NCBI RefSeq assembly: GCF_001680005.1
Contig: NC_033569.1
Coordinates: 1,612,001-1,676,000, forward strand
DNA: 64,000 nt
DNA from: Plasmodium coatneyi
Taxonomy: Eukaryota; Apicomplexa; Aconoidasida; Haemosporida; Plasmodiidae
Direction of reading: 5' to 3'
Numbering within the stretch: position 1 is the stretch's first letter; each line of letters starts with the position of its first letter. Shown here piece after piece: positions 55,040 to 64,000 of the stretch. A model generated the notes under the pieces. That model was not told the DNA's origin, ran no database searches, and saw nothing but the letters and a program-made list of their open reading frames with translations. The position numbers were made by a program, and so were the translations under genes.

Positions 55040-55530
55040 AGATCGGATGATCCTTAGTGAAGCACAAAAAAAAAAAACAAATTACGAAAAAAAAAAAGAA
55101 AAAAGGATTTGCACATTGTCTTTTCATTCCCCTGAATAAATGCAGGGACCCCACCGTTATCCGCTGCGTGGTGTGCAAGTATGCATGCACGCCCGTGAAC
55201 CGTATCAACGCTGGTTCGGGTCGGATCCAGCTGGCGCATAATTCGCCTCCGTTTTGCCGACAGTCCCCCAAACAGCGCGTAAATACGCCTATTTAAACTT
55301 TTTTTTTGAATATTGTCATTTTTTTTTATTTGCAAAATATCCGTCACGGATTCTGTTTATGTTAACAATTTTATTTTTTCCGATTTTATAACTTGTTTTC
55401 CCTCACCATTTTAAATAACCCCAAAATGTTTTTAGTACATACCAGGAAGGGCGGACGTTCCAGCGGGTATCATTCCCAATGCGTAACTTTTCAACCTCCA
55501 TCAGTGCAACTACCTCCAGCGTGACTGCTC
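55040..55530. other. Convergent intergenic region
   Basis: These are the 3' ends of the plus-strand membrane protein and the minus-strand gene at 55531. It contains poly(A) at about 55066-55100 and poly(T) tracts near 55300 and 55320. No gene was seen. Confidence 0.75.
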
Positions 55531-57714
55531 TCAAAAGGGGTGCCGGTTCCACTTGGTCCTGTCTGGCTTCCGGTTTAGAAACTTGAAGGGGTTCTTCTCC
55601 GGGACGTAGCGATATTTATAATTCTCATAAAGCTCAGAGTGTGTGTACCACACTGGCAGCAGTTCGTCCTTGTCCTCCGTCACAGCCGTCTGCTTCTTCA
55701 GCCAGTTGTCAAAAATGTGCACTCCCTCATCCCAGTCATACTTGAACTCATGGTTCTCCTTCCCACCTTCCTTCTTCTTATTTTTATATTTGTTACTAAT
55801 TGAGTAGAACTTTTTAAAGTCTTCTTCCAAATCATACGTGTCGTCAAAAATACCCACCCCGATGTAAATATTTCCTGCGGGCCCTAAAATTACGTAATCC
55901 TTATTATTTTCAATTTTCTTTAAATTTTCCTTCGTCTTTAACAAACACTTGCACAAATTTAGCGAAGCTGCAACATAGTCAGCTGATTCTTTGTAAAAGG
56001 GTTGCGTGTGCAGATAATTATATTCGCTAAATGCAAAGAGGAAAATTTTAACAGGCAAATACGAACCAGGCCTCATCATTAATTTCAAAGCGCAAAATCC
56101 ATCAATCGAATTGTTTGTTCCGTCCGGATAAAACCATAACTGAAGAGAGTCAAATCCACCGAGGTTAAAAATATCAGACTTAATAGGCTGTCCCAACCTC
56201 TTTGGGTACTGTTTGCATAACATGGGGATGAAATTTATTGGCCAAATGAAATTCATACCTACTGATATATTTGCTGGATACGTTTCTGCAGATCCAATAA
56301 ATTGTACATCGAAATAATTGTTCTGCACTTTATCTAGGCTTCCAAAACCTGTATTATTATTTGTCCTTTGGTAATAATTATTGGAATAGTAATTTTCTTC
56401 TAATTTTTCCTGGTCAGTTGAATCAAGCAGATCTTTCACTGTATCATCGTAGTATTTCCAATTTCCTCTCTTAATATCGTTTTCTGCTTTTGAATTCCAC
56501 CTCCTTTTTTGTTTAATACCACTGTCCTTCTTCTTTTGCTCTTCTCTTTTCCTTCCAGTTCGTAAGAACACATTGGATGGGTTTATATATCCTGGCGACT
56601 CTGAATCGTACTCGCTTTTCTCGTCCAATTCCTTTATGTCTTCTCCATGATTTAGGTATATGTACCCTGGGTAGTCCCTATCGTATAGTATTTCTCCTAA
56701 TTGGGAATCTATATGATGGTGCCTTCCCACTTTTTTGTACCTTTCTATTTTTTCCTCCTTGGTCAGTTCTTTTTTACTGTTCTCTCCATCGTTGTTGCTT
56801 TTAGGGTGGCTCTTCTGCCCCTCTCTGATGATGGAGAGAACGTCCCTTTCGAAGTCGGGCATGTCCTCCCCAGCACGGTCGGCATTACGCTCATCCGCGG
56901 CAGGCCTATTTACCGCTTTACTTTTCGACCCCTTGCGGAGATTTCCATCTGATCCTTCCGACGCGTGGCTCTTCCGCCTGTTTGACTCCACAAACTCATC
57001 ATACTCCGAATTATCGAATGGAGTGGCAATTTCAGGAGAAATCTTCACTTTCCTATTGTCGGCAAATCCCTGGAAATCCTTCCCATCAATCATCAGAAGT
57101 GGCAATCCTTCATACACAGAAATGTCCTTGGGGTCAACTCCATCAAATGTCTCCTCTGGTTCATCACGTTTACCTTTCGATTCCTCCAAAGCTTCCTCCT
57201 TCTTATAGTCAGATAACTTTTTGTACAAATCTGGACTAATCTCCTGTAGGTTTTCTACTTCTTCTAGATCAAGAGTGTCATCATCATATTTGCCCGTCGC
57301 CTTTTTCTTCCCATCCTCTGGAAACAAGTTCTTAAATTGTTTGGGGTTAAAGAACATACTCTCGGCGTACAGCTTTTTTTCATGTCCTTTTTTTTTCCTT
57401 TCAAAGTATCTTATGTCTCCTCTTAGGAGGTGCATCCGCAGGGCTTCCTCCGTAGATCTCCCATTTCTTTTCCTGTGTCTTGGTAAAAATCCGTTCTTTC
57501 TGAGACCGCACGGATGGGCATACGCATATGCATAGATGTACAAGTGTGCACTTTTAAGATGATCCGGTCGGCGCCTACTCATTCCCCTACGGGTGCCATA
57601 CGCGGGACATATGCTTTGGCCACTTCTGTTGCTTGTGAAAACGCAGAAGCCGTTTTTTAAAAGCGCGTAAAAAACTATCGCAGCGACGTTCAGTAGAGCG
57701 CGAACGGGTGGCAT
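55531..57714 (-). CDS. Conserved protein with signal/transit-like leader, unknown function
   Basis: The open frame extends to a Met at 57936 (801 codons). I prefer the Met at 57714 (727 residues), because it is followed directly by a signal-peptide-like stretch (MPPVRALLNVAAIVFYALLK). A basic, Ser/Arg-rich leader (RRGMSRRRPDHLK...) comes next, like bipartite apicoplast leaders. A second candidate is secretion without a plastid step. Residues about 130-450 are charged and largely disordered. The C-terminal third (about 455-727) is compact and aromatic-rich: NISVGMNFIWPINFIPM, GGFDSLQLWFYPDGTNNS and GFCALKLMMRPGSYLPVKIF. Its strand pattern vaguely recalls MATH/TRAF-like sandwiches, but I would not assign it. 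It ends RTKWNRHPF. Confidence 0.72.
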   Translation of the reverse strand: MPPVRALLNVAAIVFYALLKNGFCVFTSNRSGQSICPAYGTRRGMSRRRPDHLKSAHLYIYAYAYAHPCGLRKNGFLPRHRKRNGRSTEEALRMHLLRGDIRYFERKKKGHEKKLYAESMFFNPKQFKNLFPEDGKKKATGKYDDDTLDLEEVENLQEISPDLYKKLSDYKKEEALEESKGKRDEPEETFDGVDPKDISVYEGLPLLMIDGKDFQGFADNRKVKISPEIATPFDNSEYDEFVESNRRKSHASEGSDGNLRKGSKSKAVNRPAADERNADRAGEDMPDFERDVLSIIREGQKSHPKSNNDGENSKKELTKEEKIERYKKVGRHHHIDSQLGEILYDRDYPGYIYLNHGEDIKELDEKSEYDSESPGYINPSNVFLRTGRKREEQKKKDSGIKQKRRWNSKAENDIKRGNWKYYDDTVKDLLDSTDQEKLEENYYSNNYYQRTNNNTGFGSLDKVQNNYFDVQFIGSAETYPANISVGMNFIWPINFIPMLCKQYPKRLGQPIKSDIFNLGGFDSLQLWFYPDGTNNSIDGFCALKLMMRPGSYLPVKIFLFAFSEYNYLHTQPFYKESADYVAASLNLCKCLLKTKENLKKIENNKDYVILGPAGNIYIGVGIFDDTYDLEEDFKKFYSISNKYKNKKKEGGKENHEFKYDWDEGVHIFDNWLKKQTAVTEDKDELLPVWYTHSELYENYKYRYVPEKNPFKFLNRKPDRTKWNRHPF

Positions 57715-58312
57715 TATTTCAGGCTGCGAAAATGCGTTTCGGTTCGCTTGGCGTGGTTGCAGTTCGTCATCTTGAAGTATGGAAGTTGCAGAAGCGCAGA
57801 AGGGGCGCGTGTTGAAATGGTACGGAAGTTGATGCGGTACAAACGTTACAAATGTGCAAGCGTTACCAACGTGTAAACGTTGAAATGGTACAAATGGTGC
57901 AAAGCGGTATTGTTTATTCCTCTCAGTTTTGCTCACCCGTTTGCTATTTTTTTTTTTTTTTTAATTTTTTGCGAATGGGCAAAATTCTTAACGCGCCGCG
58001 GACGTGTACACATCACGCGAGCGTGGATTAACTCTACCCATTTCGACTTCTTCCTCGCACCTCATTCAAATGGCTACACGGAGGGAAGTCCAACAAATGC
58101 AAACGCGGAAGGGAATGTAAACCTTCTCTTCTCTTCAAAAGAGAAAGATATAACATTTGACAAATTACCGTTAAAATGGCAAATGTGGCAACAAAAAAAT
58201 GAAGTGAAAAAAAAAGCAGATCGGGGCATGCCGCGATATGCTGCTACACAGCGTGACATATGCAAATGAAAAGCAACAATGAGGAGGGGGGGCGTGAAGC
58301 AACTTGGCTTGT
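57715..58312. other. Intergenic region with one 129-codon open frame
   Basis: The promoter of the 55531-57714 gene and the 3' end of the NFACT gene lie here. A poly(T) tract is at about 57946-57962. A plus-strand frame at 57880-58269 encodes 129 residues with a hydrophobic start (KAVLFIPLSF..FFFFLIFC) and a balanced, hydrophilic C-terminal half. It could be a small gene, but the hydrophobic start comes from the poly(T) tract and I have no homology to support it. Confidence 0.55.
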
Positions 58313-60961
58313 TCACTTTTTTTTCTTCGAAAGTTCGATCTCCTTGTTTCGCTCGTTCAGGTCCTTTATGATGCTGTACACTTTGCTCGGTCTGCAGGAA
58401 AAGTTGGGCATTCCCATGTGTGTAAAGGTGAGAACTTACTAGTAGGCACTACTAGGTAAGGGCAGGGTACACCAAAAAGTGCACCGCGTGAAGGGTCGAA
58501 ATTGCGCAAGAGGGGTTGTAATGCCTAGCTGGTGAGACGTATACATGTGGGGGATGTTTACACCCGCTCATGCGAAAATACACACACACATAGATGACAA
58601 CATGCACATTTTGAACATTTACACATATATTGGCACATTAGCGCGCACTTTGGGGGAGACGCACCTGCCATATACTAGTCGGTACTTCACAAGCTCCACT
58701 GCGCCCTCGCTGAGGGTGTTGTCCTTGAGGACATACTTCCCAAAGGTGAAGCACACAAGTGTCTTGTCCATCTTTCGCGCCTTGGAAAAGTAGGCTGCCA
58801 TGTTAGCGGCGTACTTTATATCCTCGTCTATTTTAATATCGGCCAAATTTAAATCAGCCGTGATTATTTGACCATTAATTTTTTTATTTCGAAGAATGAC
58901 ATGTCCCCCTGGGTGTTCATGCACATGAAACCACAGATCATTGAACTTCAAAATTTGAGTCGAAATTTTTTCATTCTGTTTGCTATTTCGTCCTATTATC
59001 AAAAATGGGGAAGACAAATCTGTTTCATTAATTTTAATTAACAGAGAACCTTTATAAATATTTTGCGAACTTTTTATTGCATTTGGTTCAACATTTAAAA
59101 TTTTTTTTTTAAATATTTCTTCCTTCTCTTTATTTTCTTCCATTTTTTTTATATATTTTTTTCTATTATCTTCAAGAGAATTGCATTTTAATTCCTTTTC
59201 AATTAGCTTCAATGCGTCAAATGTTTTGTTGTCAATCCAGTCCGTCATCTTCGATATGGTATGGTTGAATACGCTCAACTTGTTTATATTTTCATGAAGC
59301 AAGTACGCTCGTTCGCACACCTCCCGATCGTTTTTATACTGGTTGATCATTTCTTCATATTGTGGGATTTTTTTTCTGATAAATTCTTTGCAGAACTTTA
59401 AAATTGTGTAAAATTTATTCACGGAGAGGCCTCTTCCGTGGTAGTAATAAACCAGCTCGATGACCGTTTCGAAATGCGTTTCTTTGTCTCGCGGGGTGCT
59501 CTTATTTATGTTGCTCCTATTGGTGTGGCCAGGTTTGTCGTTTTTGTCTCCGTCCACCTGGTCGTCGATTCGACTGCCTGCTTCGGCACTTTCCACTTTT
59601 CCGTTGTTCATAATTGTTGGAGCGGCGCATAAATCTTCCGGAGGAGTATCTCTCCCCTTATTACCCTTCTTCAAAAACTTTACAGGGGAATACAAATTCA
59701 GATTGTAGTCAAAATGGGGGTCAAACGAAAGAGCTTCGTCTTTTTCCTTTAAGTTTAAAAAGCGCACCCACTTAATGTATGCCTTATTGAAGAAATCCAG
59801 TAGTCTGCCCGAATCAATTTCTTCAAATTTGGCATTGCTGGGAATGTTGAGGTAATCCAAAAATTTGAGCACCGTGTTGTAACTGAACCCCTCGTACAAA
59901 TCGAGCAGGGATGAAATAAAAATCTGCTCCTTCCTTGCTTTAAACAAAGTTGAAAAGGTGGAAAAAAAATCATACTCATTTGGAATTATTTTACATTCAT
60001 GATTTGTGGGGAAATTATAAATGTGTCCTTCTTTGTATGACTTGTCTATCACCTTCTCTGTTACATAATTATGCGGAGAAATTAAAATTTCATCATTTAC
60101 CTTGTTTATAAGAAAGGATATGCAGGAATTATTGTGGAGGTCAAAAAGGAGAGTCACTTTTCTTCCACTGTTGCTGAGATCAGCTTCTCCTCCATTGCCC
60201 AAAATATCTTCGATGTCGATGTCTTCATTGGTTTTCCTCTTTAAGATAAAATCAACACATAATATTTTGACGAAACTTTTTTTTATATATATATCCGAAA
60301 TGAGTGAATATTTCAACACGGGATTTAATTTCTGTGCATAATCGTCGTCAATAAATCTGTTAAAAAGTTTTTTTATTTTCAACCCTAAGGAAATTACTGG
60401 ATTGTCATTATCGTAGCAAATGTACAAATAGTAGTCCTTTTCTCCCCTTTTATTCAAATGTAAGACGATCGTTTTATGATCTGCCTGTGTTATGTGCTCC
60501 ACTACGCAGTCCTGCAAAAGGGCATTCAACTCAATTGCTAATAAATGCAGTGTCGTATAATCCATTCGTTGTTCCGGTGCTCCATCTTCTTTTGCCTGTA
60601 CATTTTTTATTCTCTTATTAAAACAGTTTTTCGAGTTCTTTATTTCAATTGCCTTCTTTTCCAGTACCCTAAGATATGCTTCATCCGTTTGGTCATATTT
60701 TGTATACTTGAACATGCTGCTCTCCTTGTGGTCATTTTTTTCACCTTGGCTATTTTTCAGTTCACCTTTGCGGACCCTTTTGCTGCTAAAAAAAAATGTC
60801 CTTTTCAGTCCATATTTCGTCTTATTGTCCTGTATGAAATTTAACTTCCCCTTGCCCTGCTGGAACAGACGTCTGCTCAAAACTAGGAGCCACGAATTCA
60901 TCACACATGATACGAATAGGGTGAAGAAAAGCAGCACCTTGCCTATTCGTATAGGAAACAT
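58313..60961 (-). CDS. NFACT-family ribosome quality control protein (RqcH/NEMF-like), two exons
   Basis: The NFACT family (bacterial RqcH/FbpA, yeast Rqc2, human NEMF) binds stalled 50S/60S subunits with peptidyl-tRNA and directs C-terminal tailing. Exon 1 is 60961-58665 and exon 2 is 58391-58313; the 273-bp intron starts GTGCGT and ends TGCAG. The junction completes YGRPSKVYSIIKDLNERNKE, and the product has 791 residues. Reading through the intron gives an implausible tail (CVSPKVRANV). Residues 5-30 are a hydrophobic signal (GKVLLFFTLFVSCVMNSWLLVL), and 30-130 are basic and Ser/Lys/Asn-rich, a bipartite apicoplast-type leader. NFACT-N starts at about 133 (LHLLAIELNALLQDCVVEHI). A helical coiled-coil part covers about 500-650. 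NFACT-R is at about 657-765 (NDLWFHVHEHPGGHVILRNK, AANMAAYFSKARKMDKTLVC). NFACT-N is divergent, so tRNA contacts may differ. Confidence 0.85.
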
Positions 60962-61794
60962 TAAACCGGAATGGGGGGGAATGGACTTTCGCGACGGCCG
61001 CCTAGCCGCCTACCAGTTTTGCCTATTTGGCTTAGCCTCCTACACCACGGCCAAAATTGCAAAGTGAAACTTCTGACTGACTCAACGGACGGGAGAAAGG
61101 CGCGGCGTGAAAAATCGTTTGAAGTCATGAAGGGCGTGCTGCGGCGAAGGGGTTCATTCATACACTGGATTCTGTATCCCTTCGTGGCTTCCGCAAGCAC
61201 TTTTTCTGATCCACCATAGCCAACTTCGCGCGGAAATCACGATGGGGAAGAAACATACGCTACAGATTTAGTGCGCCGAAAAGGCAACTACAAATTCGCG
61301 GCAGTAAAAACGTTGGCCAGATGGCCATGAAATCACGCAAAGGTTCCTACGGCTCCCCAATGGGACAACGTTCTTCCCCACATGGCCTTCCTCTTCTGAC
61401 AAATTCATGTGGAGGAACAAAAACACCAGTATGGAAGGAACTTTTGTCGATCATCAGTTCGTTTCCGTTTGGTCCGGCTACGTTGAAATATGGATATGGG
61501 GTTTTGAACGATATAATGAAAAGGCGATTAGGTAACTGAGCGTAACTGAGCCGGAGGGGTAGGCCCACGGGGTGGTGCACAAATGGACGGTGGGTGAAAC
61601 GTCACGTGGTCATCTCAAATGGCCAAACACACTTCATATAGGGGTAATTTCCCGCGCGCAACGTCCTCTTTCGCGCCCCTCCCTGTTCGTTATTTAGTTT
61701 TTGAATAAGAAAAAAAAAAAAAAAAAAAAAAAAAAATTCAGGATATGCATAGCGATAACCGCAGGGGAGTAAAAAACGCACAACAAGCTTACCT
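60962..61794. other. Intergenic region NFACT / EIPR1 with an unexplained open frame
   Basis: Both flanking genes are on the minus strand, so the NFACT promoter and the EIPR1 3' UTR lie here. A poly(A) run of 27 is at 61710-61736. Plus-strand open frames occur at 60981-61067 (28 codons from MDFRDGR), 60971-61219 and about 61322-61539, in different frames. I could not join them into one gene. Confidence 0.6.
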
Positions 61795-63096
61795 TCACAG
61801 GAGAATCTTGTACTTCTCCTCCGTGGGCACGCTATTCACTACACATTTCCCATCGTACGAGAGAGAGGCAAAGACCCACGCGTCCGTTTTGCTCCACCTG
61901 CCTTCATAAACAGACTCTTCGTGATCGGAGTATGTTTTTATTAACCGATAGTTGGTTTCCTTTTTCTTCAAATTCAAGTTGTTCGCTGGATAGTCAATTC
62001 TGTGCAGCTTCACCGTATTGTCTGAGCTAGTGCTGAGCAACAACTCATCGTGAAAATTATTAAAACGAATGGAGGTGACCCAATGCGAATGAATATTAAC
62101 TGTAAGAAATGCATCACTCAGAAATCGAAGGTCCCAAAATTTTACGTAGCCATCATTTGATGATGTTACAATGACATTTGGAATGTTTGGATTAAAGTCA
62201 ACAGATGATAAATCAGCCTTATGGTTTGCAAAGGTGGAAAATATTTCCACGTCATTTTTCACGTCGTATCCGTACACATTTGTGTCACTAATAACGGTTA
62301 AGACGTTTTCGTGATGTGGGTCAAATATGCCGTAATTCAACTCCCGACCCATACTTTTGGAGGTAACAAAATTCACATTGCTTTTGCTCCTCCCGAATAT
62401 GTCATAACGGTACTTATCTATAACTGCAATTCTACTAAATTGGCCTTCACGATCGTCCACCGCGATGTGCTTGATGCCAGCATATGGCTGATCGGTTCTC
62501 AGTTCGCACAGTTTTTCCAGCGCTGCTTTTCCTTTCCCCCTGTCCAGGGACTTTTGCTTCCCCCCTTTGTCGTTCATCAATTTATTCTCCATACTGTGCA
62601 TCGGTGCATTTGCCTCCCCCCCTGGATCATCCAAATTTCGACTCGCTTGGTTCGCCTCCTCCACCTGTTCCATGCCGGGATCTGTCTCCCCTCCTGCAAC
62701 GAGCTCTTCCTCATCGAAGTTGTTCAAGTTGTTCATGTTGTTCAGACTGCCCCGTTGGAGAAAACACCTACATTCCAATCCACCCGCACAGACAACCGCC
62801 GAGGTACACACAAGATTGTCTTTCCCATTTCCATCCTCCCTTTCACACATATCTAAGCAAACCAACTGCTTGACCTCCTCCTTATGGTCAAAAATCTCCA
62901 CATTCCGGACAGTACAGGATTGATCATTATACTCAATCAAATGGATTTCATTGTCGACGAAGGGTTGACTTGTGCCTAACAGGAAGTAGTGCAAATGGTA
63001 TGACTGGTCGGGTAGCTGGTTGTGCACACTGCTCAAACATTTGGACTTAAAAGGTAAGTAGTAAGTATTTTTGAGAATTCTCCCAGAATGCATCAT
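61795..63096 (-). CDS. EIPR1: EIPR1/TSSC1-type WD40 protein
   Basis: A 433-residue WD40 propeller matching EARP/GARP complex-interacting protein 1 (formerly TSSC1), which serves endosome-to-Golgi tethering and recycling in other eukaryotes. Diagnostic segments are LLGTSQPFVDNEIHLIEYND near the N-terminus, LSSVDFNPNIPNVIVTSSND with VKFWDLR, HSHWVTSIRFNNFHDELLLS with SSDNTVKLHRIDYP, and the C-terminal SVYEGRWSKTDAWVFASLSY continuing to DGKCVVNSVPTEEKYKILL. The human protein ends the same way (ASLSYDGRLVIN...KYHILL). An acidic, Asn-rich insertion sits at about residues 115-190. A second Met directly follows the first, so the start is uncertain by one codon. The gene is single-exon. In Plasmodium a role in vesicle tethering is inference from the family. 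Confidence 0.9.
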   Translation of the reverse strand: MMHSGRILKNTYYLPFKSKCLSSVHNQLPDQSYHLHYFLLGTSQPFVDNEIHLIEYNDQSCTVRNVEIFDHKEEVKQLVCLDMCEREDGNGKDNLVCTSAVVCAGGLECRCFLQRGSLNNMNNLNNFDEEELVAGGETDPGMEQVEEANQASRNLDDPGGEANAPMHSMENKLMNDKGGKQKSLDRGKGKAALEKLCELRTDQPYAGIKHIAVDDREGQFSRIAVIDKYRYDIFGRSKSNVNFVTSKSMGRELNYGIFDPHHENVLTVISDTNVYGYDVKNDVEIFSTFANHKADLSSVDFNPNIPNVIVTSSNDGYVKFWDLRFLSDAFLTVNIHSHWVTSIRFNNFHDELLLSTSSDNTVKLHRIDYPANNLNLKKKETNYRLIKTYSDHEESVYEGRWSKTDAWVFASLSYDGKCVVNSVPTEEKYKILL

Positions 63097-63615
63097 TAAA
63101 GGTGGGGTGATTATATATTGGCTTCTGCGTGGTGGGTCGTCTCCTGTTCATTCCGCTTCTCCCGGTTACACACACGCACATCTGTTTATGTGCCCTCTTG
63201 GGGAATCTAGCCAAAGTGGAAGAGTATTCTCTAAATGACCAGATAAGATGGGTGACCCTTTTAAAAAAAAAAAATAAGGATCAAAAAGGTGGCAATAGAA
63301 TAGTTACCTATTCACCATACAACGTGGCGAAAAGAAGTAGCGGGTCAACACAGTTGCGCTTTAACATTCACCCGCATGTTCATGTACTTTAGCATGTATT
63401 CCTGTGCACGTTCTCGCATCTACGCCTCTCCGGTGAGCGAAATGCGCTAAACAGAATCTGCTTGGTTTATCTTCCCCCCCTACACAGATCGAAACGCGTC
63501 CCTCTTCCTGTACATTTGTAAATGACACACCCCCCTTTGGAAAATTTAAGATCTACCGTTCCGTTATACCATCTTAGGAAATACACAAAAAAAAAAACAG
63601 TTGTAAAAATTTACC
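63097..63615. other. Intergenic region upstream of EIPR1
   Basis: The EIPR1 promoter lies here. An 87-codon plus-strand frame (63129-63392) has a moderately hydrophobic start and a balanced tail (VEEYSLNDQIRWVTLLKKKN), but it has no splice partner or recognised family, so I do not call it. Confidence 0.55.
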
Positions 63616-63831
63616 ATGTGGGGTAGGTTACTCTATGTGAAGAATTGTGCGCAAAGAATTGTTGCTATTTTTTTATTTTTTTTTTTGATTTCCCTATTTT
63701 GCTTTTCCACTTTGAGCATCATTCGAAGAAGCCTGTTGCGCACACCGTCGGGCCTACTCACACCACGCCGATCGCAGAGGATCCCTAGTTTATTTTCAAC
63801 AAACCGAATTGGCGAAAACGCAATTGCAGAG
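63616..63831 (+). CDS. Possible first exon with signal/transit-like leader (partial gene)
   Basis: The frame begins MWGRLLYVKNCAQRIVAIFL and continues with a strongly hydrophobic stretch (FFFLISLFCFSTLS). It is followed by a basic, Ser/Thr/Arg-rich part (IIRRSLLRTPSGLLTPRRSQ) like an apicoplast bipartite leader. A possible donor (GAG|GTGCGA) is at 63831/63832 in phase 0, after 72 codons. No second exon is visible in the remaining 170 bases, so the rest would lie beyond the window. The hydrophobic part is partly encoded by a poly(T) tract, so it may be spurious. Confidence 0.3.
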
Positions 63832-64000
63832 GTGCGAATGCATTGTGTAGTTGGCATACCAAATAGGTGCATATATATTTATGTCAAAATAAATCACGCA
63901 CATATGTATGGTGAATTTTCCTAAGGGTGTACACAAATGAGTATGTATAATGCGGCACACAAACAGATTGTAACGCCACGTTGGTTCATCGGGGACGCCT

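Noticed and set aside
63129..63392. 87-codon plus-strand open frame upstream of EIPR1
   Set aside because: It is balanced in composition but overlaps the likely EIPR1 promoter and has no recognised family or exon partner.
1..64000. CRISPR arrays, insertion sequences and prophage
   Set aside because: All genes are eukaryotic Plasmodium type, and the repeats seen are direct tandem minisatellites without spacers or transposase.

Overview
The window is nuclear DNA of a malaria parasite (genus Plasmodium). The evidence is two very large intronless ApiAP2 transcription-factor genes rich in Asn and low-complexity sequence, long poly(A)/poly(T) tracts, AT-rich short introns, bipartite signal-plus-transit leaders, and a gene order that I recall from P. 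falciparum chromosome 12: endoplasmin/GRP94, an ApiAP2 gene, a small ATP-binding protein, then AP2-G. Base composition is clearly less AT-rich than P. falciparum, which points to the P. vivax / P. cynomolgi / P. knowlesi clade. I cannot fix the species from the sequence alone.

Layout. 1-2919: gene-poor flank with a 28-bp inverted repeat and a purine-biased stretch. 2920-10899 (-): AP2-G, the master regulator of sexual commitment. 10900-24042: a 13-kb desert between the divergent AP2-G and DPH6 genes, holding several degenerate tandem repeats but no convincing gene. 24043-26863 (+): DPH6, reconstructed here as seven exons. 27826-36039 (-): a second ApiAP2 protein with one AP2 domain, a C-terminal ACDC-like domain, a collagen-like Gly-X-Y tract and an Ile/Asn repeat. 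36040-41828: a 5.8-kb divergent intergenic region. 41829-44273 (+): GRP94. 45286-46126 (+): a possible small spliced gene. 47204-48751 (+): a membrane-anchored beta-propeller-like protein. 49341-50861 (+): a bacterial-type RtcB RNA ligase. 52388-55039 (+): a polytopic membrane protein with a repeat-rich loop. 55531-57714 (-): a conserved protein with signal/transit-like leader. 58313-60961 (-): an NFACT (RqcH/NEMF) protein with signal/transit-like leader and a second exon found here. 61795-63096 (-): an EIPR1/TSSC1-type WD40 protein. 63616 onward: a possible first exon running off the window.

Themes. The left half is a transcription-factor locus dominated by regulatory space. DPH6 (eEF2 diphthamide), GRP94 (ER folding), RtcB (RNA ligation) and NFACT (stalled-ribosome rescue) all act in translation or protein quality control, but nothing shows that they are co-regulated. 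The most interesting points are a probable organellar ribosome-quality-control factor whose last exon a simple ORF call misses, a bacterial-type RtcB nearby with an N-terminal extension, a cryptic spliced gene after GRP94, and the repeat-laden AP2-G upstream desert.
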